Shown here piece after piece: positions 16,607 through 25,700 of a stretch of 29,963 bases of DNA (its first letter is position 1; each line of letters opens with the position of its first letter). The position numbers and the translations under genes were made by a program. The notes under the pieces were generated by a model that worked only from the letters and a program-made list of their open reading frames with translations, ran no database searches and was not told the origin of the DNA. The DNA comes from DATDCV01 sp036524155 (GTDB lineage: Bacteria > Verrucomicrobiota > Verrucomicrobiia > Limisphaerales > UBA8199). The stretch is from the NCBI GenBank assembly GCA_036524155.1, contig DATDCV010000119.1, positions 1 to 29,963 on the forward strand. The letters run 5' to 3'.

Positions 16607-17899
16607 ATGAAATTAGTCGCATGTTCCTGCCTCGCGCTGGCCCTGCTTGGATTCACAGCCCTGGCGGCAACGCAGGTCGGCGTGGCCTCTTTTCACCGTG
16701 ACGGGTCGTTGGCGTGGACCAATGCCTTTGTTCCCGGCGTCTGTACCGTCCAACGGGCCGCCGCCGTCCAAGGTTCCTGGGCACCCGAACGCAATGCCTT
16801 TTCAACAGCTCCTACGGGGGGAGTGTCGGTTGTTTTTTCAGGAGACGGCAGTTTTTTTCGAGTGCGGTCTGTGGATGTCTCACCAACGGCTCAGGGTTTC
16901 ACCAACCTGGCATATTCTTACGGCCTGCTGGAAACCCTCGCAGGTAGCGGCGCCGGTCAAACGGACGGGGTCAACTACTGGCAGTCGTGGTACGAAGGCT
17001 GGCCGGCGCCGTGGGCCGCGCTGTCCCGCCCTCATTTTGCCATGGCCGATCGTGCCGGGAAGGTTTACATCGCCGACAAAAACAGTCATTCCATCCTTGT
17101 CGTCGCTCCCTCCGGAACCATCCGGACTTTCGCCGGAACGCATGTCGGCGGGTTTAACGGCGAAGGTCCGGCGCCGGCCACGACCCTGCAACTCAACGGC
17201 CCGAACGGCGAATGGGTTCTCCCCAACGGTACGGTCTATGTGTTTGATACGGACAACGGCCGGATTCGTCGTGTGGACACCAACGGCGTGATGGCGACGT
17301 TGTTCATGGCCACGACAGATGGTTCCCCCGTCAGCGGCGGCCGCGGTCTTTGGGTAAAAGCCGACGAGTCTCTGGCCTATTTCTGCGCGGGGACGAAACT
17401 CAAAGTGTGGACCCCTGCGGCAGGGGTACGAACCCTCGCGAGCAATTTTGGCGAACTGGGCAACCTGATCGTCGAAGCCTCTGGCAACGTAATCGTGTGT
17501 GACCGGGGGTCGAACCGCGTTTATCGTGTCACGCCGGCCGGTGCCATGACCACCATCGCCGGCAGCGGTCTAACCACTGGGGGTGGAGACGGATCCCCAG
17601 CCTTGCAGACAGCCCTTTACGGTGTTCGTGGAGTGTGGGGCGTGCCTACCGGCGGCTACTTGTTGTTGACCCATAACGGCTGCCAACTCTGGTACATTGA
17701 CAGCGCGGGAATCGTCCGTTTGTTGCTCAACGGCGCAGGCGGCCGAACCCACGCCGGCGACGGATGGTTCTTCTACGGCCCCGATCCGAAAATCGCCGAA
17801 GGCCGCAGCGTCACCATGGACGCCGACGGCAACATACTGCTCTGCGAAAGCGACTACGGCTTCATCCGGAGGATTCGCTTTTTGCCGATGGTTCCTTAG
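16607..17899 (+). CDS. Secreted NHL-repeat beta-propeller protein
   Basis: A 430-residue protein. The signal peptide is MKLVACSCLALALLGFTALAA, which supports the ATG at 16607 over the in-frame ATG at 16517. Residues about 30-90 form a small beta module (VQRAAAVQGSW ... GSFFRV) of the same type as the C-terminal modules of the two giant proteins. From about 110, NHL-type blades follow: RPHFAMADRAGKVYIADKNS, LPNGTVYVFDTDNGRIRRVD, VEASGNVIVCDRGSNRVYRV and MDADGNILLCESDYGFIRRI. NHL propellers usually bind partners or ligands, and some are lyases. No catalytic residues can be assigned. It is convergent with the lyase-GH27 gene and divergent from the giant gene. Probably periplasmic or surface. Confidence 0.85.
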   Translation: MKLVACSCLALALLGFTALAATQVGVASFHRDGSLAWTNAFVPGVCTVQRAAAVQGSWAPERNAFSTAPTGGVSVVFSGDGSFFRVRSVDVSPTAQGFTNLAYSYGLLETLAGSGAGQTDGVNYWQSWYEGWPAPWAALSRPHFAMADRAGKVYIADKNSHSILVVAPSGTIRTFAGTHVGGFNGEGPAPATTLQLNGPNGEWVLPNGTVYVFDTDNGRIRRVDTNGVMATLFMATTDGSPVSGGRGLWVKADESLAYFCAGTKLKVWTPAAGVRTLASNFGELGNLIVEASGNVIVCDRGSNRVYRVTPAGAMTTIAGSGLTTGGGDGSPALQTALYGVRGVWGVPTGGYLLLTHNGCQLWYIDSAGIVRLLLNGAGGRTHAGDGWFFYGPDPKIAEGRSVTMDADGNILLCESDYGFIRRIRFLPMVP

Positions 17900-17979
17900 T
17901 GGAGGGATTCCACCGCTGCCGGTCATCGACCGCCGGTTCTGAAGGCGAAGGAATTGAAACGTCCGCTGGTGAGCCTCTT

Positions 17980-18225
17980 TTAAACAAGCCACGCCAAGAC
18001 CTTCTTGATCTCCTCCTTTCGCGCAAACAGCCGCTTGCGTTCCTGCTTCTGCTTCTCGGTGTAAAGGATGCCGCCACCGACCACTTCCGACCCGCTGTTC
18101 CGGATGGCTTGCAGCCGGGTTTCTGGCACGATGGATTGACGGACGAGTAGCTGAGGACGGTGCCGACCGTCCGTTCGCGCTTCCTGTCAAGAATGCGGAA
18201 AACAGCCTGTTCCAGGGGGTCGGTG
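17980..18225 (-). pseudogene. Decayed coding remnant with a frameshift, family unknown
   Basis: The 326-bp gap between the convergent NHL and lyase-GH27 genes carries protein-like sequence on the minus strand in two frames. Reading from 18225, one frame gives TDPLEQAVFRILDRKRERTV. Near 18150 another frame takes over with RQSIVPETRLQAIRNSGSE and ends ERKRLFARKEEIKKVLAWLV, stopping at TAA 17980-17982. The charged, helical composition looks like a real protein C-terminus. There is no start codon context. I do not recognise the family, and chance open frames in GC-rich DNA remain an alternative. Confidence 0.3.
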
Positions 18226-20937
18226 TCAGTTCTCGCGCGTTTGGATTTTTACCATTTCGGCCCCATGTGGGGCGACTGCCGACTGGAAGACCGGTCCGTA
18301 TTTTCCAAGATCCTTTTGACGCCAAAGATCCCGAACAGCCAACCTGCCGGAAAGCTGGAGATCGGCCCAATTCACGGTGACGAGGGCGTTGGTGTCGCCG
18401 AGGTTGAAAAGCCCGACTGCCTTGGAGCCGTCTTCGAGATCCTTGGCATACACACGAAGGTCACCATCCTTGGCGACGCAGAGTGCCTGCTTGCCGAGAG
18501 CGTCCTGGTTGACCGCCAAAACCTCGTCGTTGCCGAGGAGGTTAAGGGTAAATTCGTCGAGCCTCTCGAGGTCGCAGCCGAGCAATAGCGGGGCGGCGAG
18601 CAGTGACCAAAGGGTGATGTGTGTGTATTGCTCGTCGGGAGCCAGGCGGGTTGGATGGGGGTTGCCCCAGCCGACGTAACCCACTACCAGCATGTCGGGG
18701 TCGTTCCAGTGTCCGGGCCGCGCGAAGGCTGCCCACTTGTCCTGGCCGAAACCTTTTCGGCTCATGGAATCCCACGTGTCGCGGATATCGCCCGAAGTGC
18801 GCCAGCAATTGGCGATTTTGGATAGCGCGGGCGCGTTGGTGAAAGGGGTGCTGTTGGAAAGACTCAGGATGATGTCACGCCCGCTATTGCGCAATGCGTC
18901 GTACATCTCTTGTGTTTCGGGCTGTTCGTTGGGGTTCCAGTCGTATTTGAGGTAATCAATGCCCCACGCGGCCCACTGTTTGGCGTCGTTTTGGGCGAAA
19001 GAGTATCGGCCGATGGCCCAAGGCAGGCGCTTCTTGTTAACATTCCCCTTTTTCGGAAGGGTGGGCTTGGCCCAGGCTCCTTCGGGGTCTTCCGAGCTCC
19101 CGCCGATATGGTTGGCATAGGAGGTCGTCCAGGGAGTCGAGTAGATGCCAACCTTCAATCCCATCTGATGCAGAGTGTCGCAGAGCCCTTTCATGTCGGG
19201 GAATTTTTCGTTGCCCTGGATCGCTTTGAATGGGCCGCCGCGGCTCCCCTGCCAGGCGTCATCGATATTCATGTAACTCCAGCCGTGGTCGATGAGTCCC
19301 GAGGCGACCAGCCCGCGGGCGCTTCGGAGAACCTTTTCAGCATCCACTTTGCTACCCCAGCAGTTCCAGCTATTCCAGCCCAACGGGGGCGTCAAGGCGA
19401 TGGTCTCGCCCACCACGAGACGGAATGTCTTTCGCGCCTCACCTTTTGCATTCCGGGCGTGTAAAGTGAGCTCGTACCGGCCGGCTTGCTTGACCACACC
19501 GCTCAGCTCGCCGGTCTTGGGGTCGAGGCGCAGCCCGTCGGGCAGGCCGTCAACCGCGAACGCGATAGGGCGCTCACCGGAGGCCGGGATACGATATACG
19601 CAAGGTGCGCCGGGCCGGACGCCAAAGACGGACGGGCCGTTGATACGCGGGGTGTCCGGAGACTTCGGGGTGCGCAGGACGGGAACCGGCGAAAGGGCAA
19701 CCCGGTTGGCGCCATCTCGTACAGCGGCTGTGGCACCAGCCTGGACCCCAGGGCACAACTGCAGCCACAAAAGGGGCTGGGTGATCGCGATATTCCGGCG
19801 AACCTCGGGATCGGCGGGATCGGCGGCGAGCTTCTGCCAGAGCGCAATGTACTCCGGTTTGCTCAAAGCCAGGCCGGCAAACAGCAGTGCGGGTTGCCGC
19901 GCCGGCCAACCTTCCCAAGACTGCACATCGGATGCGTGTGGCCATTTTGATTTGTCCGCCAGAAAGGGATAGAGGTACCTCAATGCGAGGGCCATGCCGC
20001 GACCATCCGCCAAAGAAAACGCCCAGAGGTTGTCCTCGGGCGTCGAAAGCACCTGGCAAAGCGACGCCATATTATCGAGCTGGAAAATGGAGTAGCCGTA
20101 TGGCTTGGTGCGTTTCAGCTCCGCTGGGAAGCTGCCGTCAGCCGCCATTTGCTTTGGGACAAAAACGTCTTTGAATTCGCGCCGGCATTCCGCCAGCTTG
20201 ACCTGGTCCCCGGTGAACCTGGCGTACACGGCCAGTTGAAGGAAATAGGCGACGGAGTGGTTATTTTTGGCAGCAGCCTCCTCCTTGCCGTTTTTGCTGG
20301 TGGTCATCCACTCCGCGTAATCGCGGAACCAGGCCTTCAGCCCAGCGAGCAAGTCGGGTGCAAACGCGGCCGACTTCTGCATGGTCTCGATTGCCACCGG
20401 CACCTCGATTAGATGCAGCGTGTCGATGATGCCGATCCCGCGGCCCGGCGTGCGACCTGGAATCGCCTGGGCGTAGTTGAGACTCGGGTTCATCCGTGTC
20501 GGCGAGTCCAGGAAGAACACCCGCGACAGGGCGGCGGCCTTCTCGGCGTAACGGTCCTCGCCCGTGAGTTGGCAGGCGGCAGCCAGCGCGGCAACGGCGT
20601 CCCGCAAATGCGTCAGGCAAAGGCGGTGCTGGTTGAAATTGTCCGGGTTCGACTGGCCGTCGCGCTGGATGTAAGGCAAGCCGTCCGGCTTGGCTGGGTC
20701 GGGCCACCAGTAGTCACCATTCGAATAAAAGTCGTTTGGGCTCCCTTCGCTGAGCGGAGCACGAAACCTCGTGATGGTGATCGGCTCGAGCGTGAGCGCC
20801 CGCGCGGCAGCGGCCATGACGCGGTCACGGTCGATCGAGCCAACATCCACGCCGGTGGTTCTCAGGGCGGCGCCAAAAAACGCGGCCAGTACGAAACCAA
20901 GGATCAGGAGACGATGGCAGGATTGATGGATTAACAC
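18226..20937 (-). CDS. Fusion: alginate-lyase-like domain + GH27 alpha-galactosidase
   Basis: A 903-residue secreted enzyme from GTG 20937, which opens a signal peptide (LLILGFVLAAFFGAALRTTG). Residues about 45-385 match the alginate-lyase (PF05426) alpha/alpha-toroid: NGDYWWPDP, NPSLNYAQAIPG, and AKNNHSVAY with the usual Asn-His pair. A short Ig-like putative domain spans about 430-510. Residues 515-903 are a GH27 alpha-galactosidase: TPPLGWNSWNCWG, MNIDDAWQ, YLKYDWN with nucleophile Asp666, SGDIRDTW with acid/base Asp717, and NDPDML. GH27 cleaves terminal alpha-galactosides with retention. The lyase half would cut uronate-containing chains. Both active-site sets look intact. An in-frame GTG at 21048 is an alternative start. 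The gene is divergent from the fucosidase, with 123 bp between them that could hold a shared control region. Confidence 0.92.
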   Translation of the reverse strand: MLIHQSCHRLLILGFVLAAFFGAALRTTGVDVGSIDRDRVMAAAARALTLEPITITRFRAPLSEGSPNDFYSNGDYWWPDPAKPDGLPYIQRDGQSNPDNFNQHRLCLTHLRDAVAALAAACQLTGEDRYAEKAAALSRVFFLDSPTRMNPSLNYAQAIPGRTPGRGIGIIDTLHLIEVPVAIETMQKSAAFAPDLLAGLKAWFRDYAEWMTTSKNGKEEAAAKNNHSVAYFLQLAVYARFTGDQVKLAECRREFKDVFVPKQMAADGSFPAELKRTKPYGYSIFQLDNMASLCQVLSTPEDNLWAFSLADGRGMALALRYLYPFLADKSKWPHASDVQSWEGWPARQPALLFAGLALSKPEYIALWQKLAADPADPEVRRNIAITQPLLWLQLCPGVQAGATAAVRDGANRVALSPVPVLRTPKSPDTPRINGPSVFGVRPGAPCVYRIPASGERPIAFAVDGLPDGLRLDPKTGELSGVVKQAGRYELTLHARNAKGEARKTFRLVVGETIALTPPLGWNSWNCWGSKVDAEKVLRSARGLVASGLIDHGWSYMNIDDAWQGSRGGPFKAIQGNEKFPDMKGLCDTLHQMGLKVGIYSTPWTTSYANHIGGSSEDPEGAWAKPTLPKKGNVNKKRLPWAIGRYSFAQNDAKQWAAWGIDYLKYDWNPNEQPETQEMYDALRNSGRDIILSLSNSTPFTNAPALSKIANCWRTSGDIRDTWDSMSRKGFGQDKWAAFARPGHWNDPDMLVVGYVGWGNPHPTRLAPDEQYTHITLWSLLAAPLLLGCDLERLDEFTLNLLGNDEVLAVNQDALGKQALCVAKDGDLRVYAKDLEDGSKAVGLFNLGDTNALVTVNWADLQLSGRLAVRDLWRQKDLGKYGPVFQSAVAPHGAEMVKIQTREN

Positions 20938-21060
20938 GGCAACCGGCAGTGTAGGATCGGCTGCCTGCGCAGGACAGAAAAAACAGCCGGCGAACGGCCT
21001 TTGGGATCGTAAAGCAAGCAGGCTTGACGTGAGGGGTGACGCCGCCACAAATTCGGCCGC

Positions 21061-22461
21061 ATGAATGCGGCACTGCCAGGAAAGATCTCCACCCTCATCG
21101 TCGGCCTTCTGGCTTGCTTCCCGTCAATTGCTGCCGACGACCCATCGGGGGCACCCAAACGGGCCGAACTGGCCTGGCAAGCCCAGTGCGGCAGTTCGCA
21201 CGAACAACGCATGGGGTGGTGGCGAGAGGCACGGTTCGGCATGTTCATCCATTGGGGAGTCTATTCTGTTCCGGCTGGGGTATGGAAAGGGGACCAGTCC
21301 AAACACATCGGCGAGTGGTTGATGCTGGACTACAAGATTCCAGTCGACGAGTACGCGGCTGTGGCGAAGCAGTTCAATCCCATCAAATTCAATGCGCGCG
21401 AGTGGGTGCGGCTGGCGAAAAACGCCGGGATGAAATACATCGTCATCACGAGCAAGCACCATGATGGCTTCGCGATGTTCCGTTCTCAGGCGAGCGAATA
21501 CAATATTTACGACGCGACACGCTTCAAGCGCGATCCGCTAAAGGAATTGGCCGAGGCCTGCCGAGGAGAAGGCATCCGGCTTGGTTTCTACTACTCGCAG
21601 GCCCAGGATTGGCATCACCCGGGCGGCGCGGCAGCCAGAACCGGCCATTGGGACTCGGCTCAAGAAGGCAGCATGGATGAATACATCGACCGGATCGCGG
21701 TGCCCCAAGTGAGGGAATTGCTCACCAACTACGGGCCTTTAGGCGTGCTGTGGTGGGACACACCCAAGGACATGACGTTCGAGCGCGTGAGCAAACTGCT
21801 CCCGCTGCTGAAACTCCAACCCGATATCATCACCAACAACCGGTTGGATAAAGACAAAGCGACCGGCGATTTCTCAACTCCCGAGCAGAAGATTCCTGCC
21901 ACCGGAACGCCAGGGAAGGATTGGGAAACCTGCATGACGATGAACACGACCTGGGGCTACAAGTCCTTCGACAATAAATGGAAAAGTGCGGAAACGCTGA
22001 TCCGCAACCTGGTGGATATCGCCAGCAAAGGTGGCAATTATTTGCTCAATGTGGGCCCGACCAGCGAGGGCCTCATCCCTGGTCCTTCAGTGGACCGGCT
22101 AAGGGAAATCGGCAAATGGATGAAGGTGAATGGTGTGGGTATTTACGGCACCACGGCCAGTCCCTTCAAGGAGCAACTGCCTTGGGGCCGTTGCACCAAG
22201 AAGGTGGCTGCGGACTCCGCGACTTTGTACCTGCATCTTTTCGACTGGCCGGAGGACGGCAAGCTGGTGGTGCCCGGTTTGAGGAGCGAGGTGAAGTCGG
22301 CCTCCCTGGTGAAGTCGGCCTCATTTTTCGGTGGCCGCCGCCGGCTCGCAACGAGCACCGGTCCGGAAGGTTTAACTCTCAGCGGCCTGCCAAAAGCCGC
22401 ACCGGACATGATTTCATCGACCATCATGGTGAGAATAAAAGGCCGGTTGGACGTGAATTAA
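21061..22461 (+). CDS. Secreted alpha-L-fucosidase (GH29)
   Basis: A 466-residue retaining alpha-L-fucosidase with a signal peptide (TLIVGLLACFPSIAA). Family motifs in order: WWREARFGMFIHWGVYSVPAG, GMKYIVITSKHHDGFAMF (sugar-binding His pair), FYYSQAQDWHHP, LGVLWWDTP with nucleophile Asp233, TMNTTWGYKS, and GGNYLLNVGPTSEG. The acid/base residue is variable in GH29 and I do not assign it. The enzyme removes alpha-linked fucose from glycans outside the cytoplasm. The C-terminal domain contains a tandem VKSASL/VKSASF duplication and is followed by another fucosidase-tail-like stretch in a different frame. It is divergent from the lyase-GH27 gene and probably acts in the same polysaccharide breakdown. 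Confidence 0.95.
   Translation: MNAALPGKISTLIVGLLACFPSIAADDPSGAPKRAELAWQAQCGSSHEQRMGWWREARFGMFIHWGVYSVPAGVWKGDQSKHIGEWLMLDYKIPVDEYAAVAKQFNPIKFNAREWVRLAKNAGMKYIVITSKHHDGFAMFRSQASEYNIYDATRFKRDPLKELAEACRGEGIRLGFYYSQAQDWHHPGGAAARTGHWDSAQEGSMDEYIDRIAVPQVRELLTNYGPLGVLWWDTPKDMTFERVSKLLPLLKLQPDIITNNRLDKDKATGDFSTPEQKIPATGTPGKDWETCMTMNTTWGYKSFDNKWKSAETLIRNLVDIASKGGNYLLNVGPTSEGLIPGPSVDRLREIGKWMKVNGVGIYGTTASPFKEQLPWGRCTKKVAADSATLYLHLFDWPEDGKLVVPGLRSEVKSASLVKSASFFGGRRRLATSTGPEGLTLSGLPKAAPDMISSTIMVRIKGRLDVN
22291..22322 (+). repeat. 18-bp tandem duplication within the fucosidase gene
   Basis: The 14-mer GTGAAGTCGGCCTC occurs at 22291-22304 and again at 22309-22322, an 18-bp period. It inserts six codons in frame (VKSASL then VKSASF) in the C-terminal beta domain. 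It is probably a recent replication-slippage event and leaves the catalytic domain untouched. Confidence 0.8.
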
Positions 22462-22559
22462 TCAATGCCGGGATTGAACTCACACTGCCTTCCCAGGCGC
22501 CCGACGCGGTTGCTACTGTCATCCGTTTGGACGGCATCTATGCACCGGTAAGCAAGTGA
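22440..22559 (+). pseudogene. Out-of-frame fucosidase C-terminal-like remnant
   Basis: Directly overlapping the end of the GH29 gene, a second plus-strand frame reads GRELINAGIELTLPSQAPDAVATVIRLDG and stops at TGA 22557-22559. ELTLPSQAPDAVATVIRLDG parallels the GH29 protein's own tail (LTLSGLPKAAPDMISSTIMVRIKG) and looks like another fucosidase-type terminal beta-strand pair. This suggests either a frameshift that shortened a longer C-terminus, or debris of a duplicated or recombined fucosidase gene. There is no start of its own. Confidence 0.45.
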
Positions 22560-22721
22560 CGGACGATGCCCTGGCGACCGCACTCCGCGGCGAACAGCCG
22601 GGATGTGGTGTGGATTGTCCGCCTTGCACCCGTAGCCCCTCGGCCGGTTATCGAGGTCGGCTGTCGCGGCGTGGCCCATAGGATTGCAAACGCGCCGGTT
22701 TCTGGTAGAAATGGGCAGACG

Positions 22722-25700
22722 ATGTCTCAAGAGGTCTCGCGGGTAGTTAGCGCAGGCGGCAGTTCGCCAACCAGAGATTGCCGAGTGGCGCTTTCCTGCG
22801 TGGTCGGGTTGTTGCTGTTGGTGTGCCCGGGTCGGTCTCAGGTGATCCTGAGCGAGTTCATGGCGGACAACATCCGGACACTCACCGACGATTTTGGGGA
22901 GTATTCGGACTGGGTCGAGGTCTACAATACGGCGGCCATCGACGTGAACCTGCTGGATTGGGGCCTCACCGATACAGCCGACAAGCCCTTCAAATGGCAA
23001 TTCCCGGCTACGAACCTGGCGTCCCGCAGCAGCCTGTTGGTCTATGCGTCGAACCGCGACCGTCGTACCCCAGGGCAGCCACTCCACACCAACTTCAGGC
23101 TGTCGGCTTCAGGCGAGTACCTGGCCCTGACCCGGCCCGATGGGACAACTGCCACTGTCTTCGCCCCCGCCTACCCGCCCCAGGTTGCTGATGTGTCCTT
23201 CGGCTACGGGGCCGAAGCGCTGACCTGGAAATTGCTAACCACAGGAACGGTTGGGGCAGTCAAGGTGCCGCTGGGCAGCAGTCTTGGGGCCACTTGGACG
23301 TCGAACGGGTTCAACCACTCCACCTGGACAAGAGCAACCAACGGCATCGGCTTTGAATCCGGTTCTGGTGAGTTCGGCACGAACGTGATGGGCGACGTGC
23401 TGGCGGGCGCACCGCTCGGCTTCTGGCGCCTCGATGAGACCGGCACCAACGGGCCGGTGCTCAATTCGGGCTCGTCCGGATCTTCCGGCAATGGACAATT
23501 CAAAGGCGCGGCGACCAATACCGCAGCCGGGCCTCGGCCGGCAGAGTTCCCCGGCTTCGAATCCAACAACCGCGCCGCGAGTTTCAACGGGAGTAACGGC
23601 ACGGTAGACATGCCCTACTCCGCCGCGTTCAATCCGAACGGCCCTTTCAGTGTCGAATGTTGGGTGAAGCCCGGCGTGGTGAATTCTTCAACCTTCTGTC
23701 CCGTCTCCTGCCAATATTATGTCACACCGAAACGGGATGGCTTTGTTATCTATCAAGTAGGGGCGCAATGGCAGTTCCGAATCGGCAACGACTCCGGGTA
23801 CATCGCATACGCCAGGGGCGGCCTGGCAGTAGCTGGCCTGTGGTCGCATGTCGTCGGTGTTTACGACGGTACTACCGCGGCCCTGTACGTCGACGGCATC
23901 CTGGCCGGTTCCTCCGGACTGAGCGGCACTTACGCTCCAAATCCCAGTTCGCCGTTCCGGATCGGCGCCGGTGGCGGTGGCGCGTATGTCTACAACGGCA
24001 AGGTCGATGAAGTCGCCTTCTTCAATCGCGCGCTGGACGCTCCGGAAATCGCCCGGCGGTACGACATCGCCACGAGCGCCACGAACAATTACGCAGCGCT
24101 TATACAGACCGACCTGCGGAGCGCGATGTATGGGGTAAACGGCTCGGTCTATTTCCGAATTCCGTTTGTAGTGAGCAACGCACCAGCGCTCACCCAGTTG
24201 CTCTTGAGGGTGAAATGCGACGACGGTTTTGCGGCCTGGCTCAACGGCACCCCAACGGTAGCGGCCAACGCTCCGGCCACACTTTCCTGGAACTCGACCG
24301 CCACGGCCCGACAGGCCACGGCCGATGCGCTGGATTTCGTCGAGTATGACCTCTCGAGCTGGGTTTCAGCGCTGAGAGAAGGAACGAATGTGCTGGCGCT
24401 TCAGGGCTTGAACTATTCAGCCACCAACGGGGATTTCCTGCTTGTGACCGAGCTGGAGGCGCGTGCGGCCACCACTTCGCTGCAGGCCGCGCCGAGGTAT
24501 TTTGTGACGCCGACGCCGGGCGCGGAGAACGGGGCCGGCAGCGCCGAGTTGGGCCCTATATTGACTTTCGCCGGCCACACGCCTCAAGTGCCGTCAACCA
24601 ACGAGAGCATCACCATCACCTGCCGCGTTGCGCAAGCACTCGCCCCCGTGAGCAGCGTGACCCTGAACTGGCGGGTCATGTACGGAGGGACCACGAGCCA
24701 ACCGATGTACGACGATGGGCTGCATGGCGACGGGCTTGCCGGAGACGGCATCTACGGGGCTACGATTCCCAACCGCGAGGGCGCGGCCTGGACTTATACT
24801 GCCGGGCAAATGGTGCGCTGGAGCATCACGGCCGTGGACTCGATGGCGCGCGTTTCCCGGTGGCCGCTGTTTCAGGACCCGCTGGATTCGGCGGAATATC
24901 TCGGCACCGTGGTCCAGCCGGATTCTGTCTCGAGCCAGTTGCCGATCATTCACCTGTTCGTTTCGAATTACACGGCCGGCGTGGGCGTGGATAACCCCGA
25001 CCGATCCGGTGGGCGAGCTTCGGTATTCTACGACGGCGAGTTTTACGACAATGTGTTCATGTGTGTGCGGGGCAACAGCACGAGGGGCTATTCGAAAAAG
25101 TCGCACCGGTTCGAATTCAATCACGAACACCAGTTCCGGCACCCCGGTCCCGGCGGGATGCGGCTGCGCAAAACCTCCTTCACGGCGGACTATCCCGACC
25201 CCACCTACATCCGCCAGGGGTTGAGTTTCTGGCTCTGTGAGCAAGCGGGCGCGCCGGGTCCGTTCTATCACCCGGTCCGGCTGCAGATGAACGGGTCGTT
25301 TTACCAACTGGCCAACCACAATGACGTCCACGGCGAGGAACTGCTCCGGCGCCTCGGCTACGACCCCGACGGGGCACTCTACAACGCCGCCGGCACCGTT
25401 GTCCCCAGCCAGTTCAGCACCGGCGGATTCGACAAGAAGACCCGCCAGTGGGAGGGCAACGCAGACTACACGGCGCTGGCTAACGCCATTTCCGAGACGC
25501 TGCCCATCGGCACGCGCCGGACCAATATCTTCGATCTGCTCGATTTGCCCGAGGTGATTAATTACATGGCCGCCGCCCGATTCGTGCACGAGAACGACGA
25601 CGTCTGGGCCAACATGAGTTTGTATCACGACAACGACGGCGACGGCCTTTGGCGCATCATCCCGTTCGACATGAATCTCTCCTGGGGAGCAGCCTACCTG

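Noticed and set aside
18155..18172. 7-bp hairpin as a terminator for the lyase-GH27 gene
   Set aside because: GGACGGT/ACCGTCC is a clean stem, but no T-tract follows on either strand.
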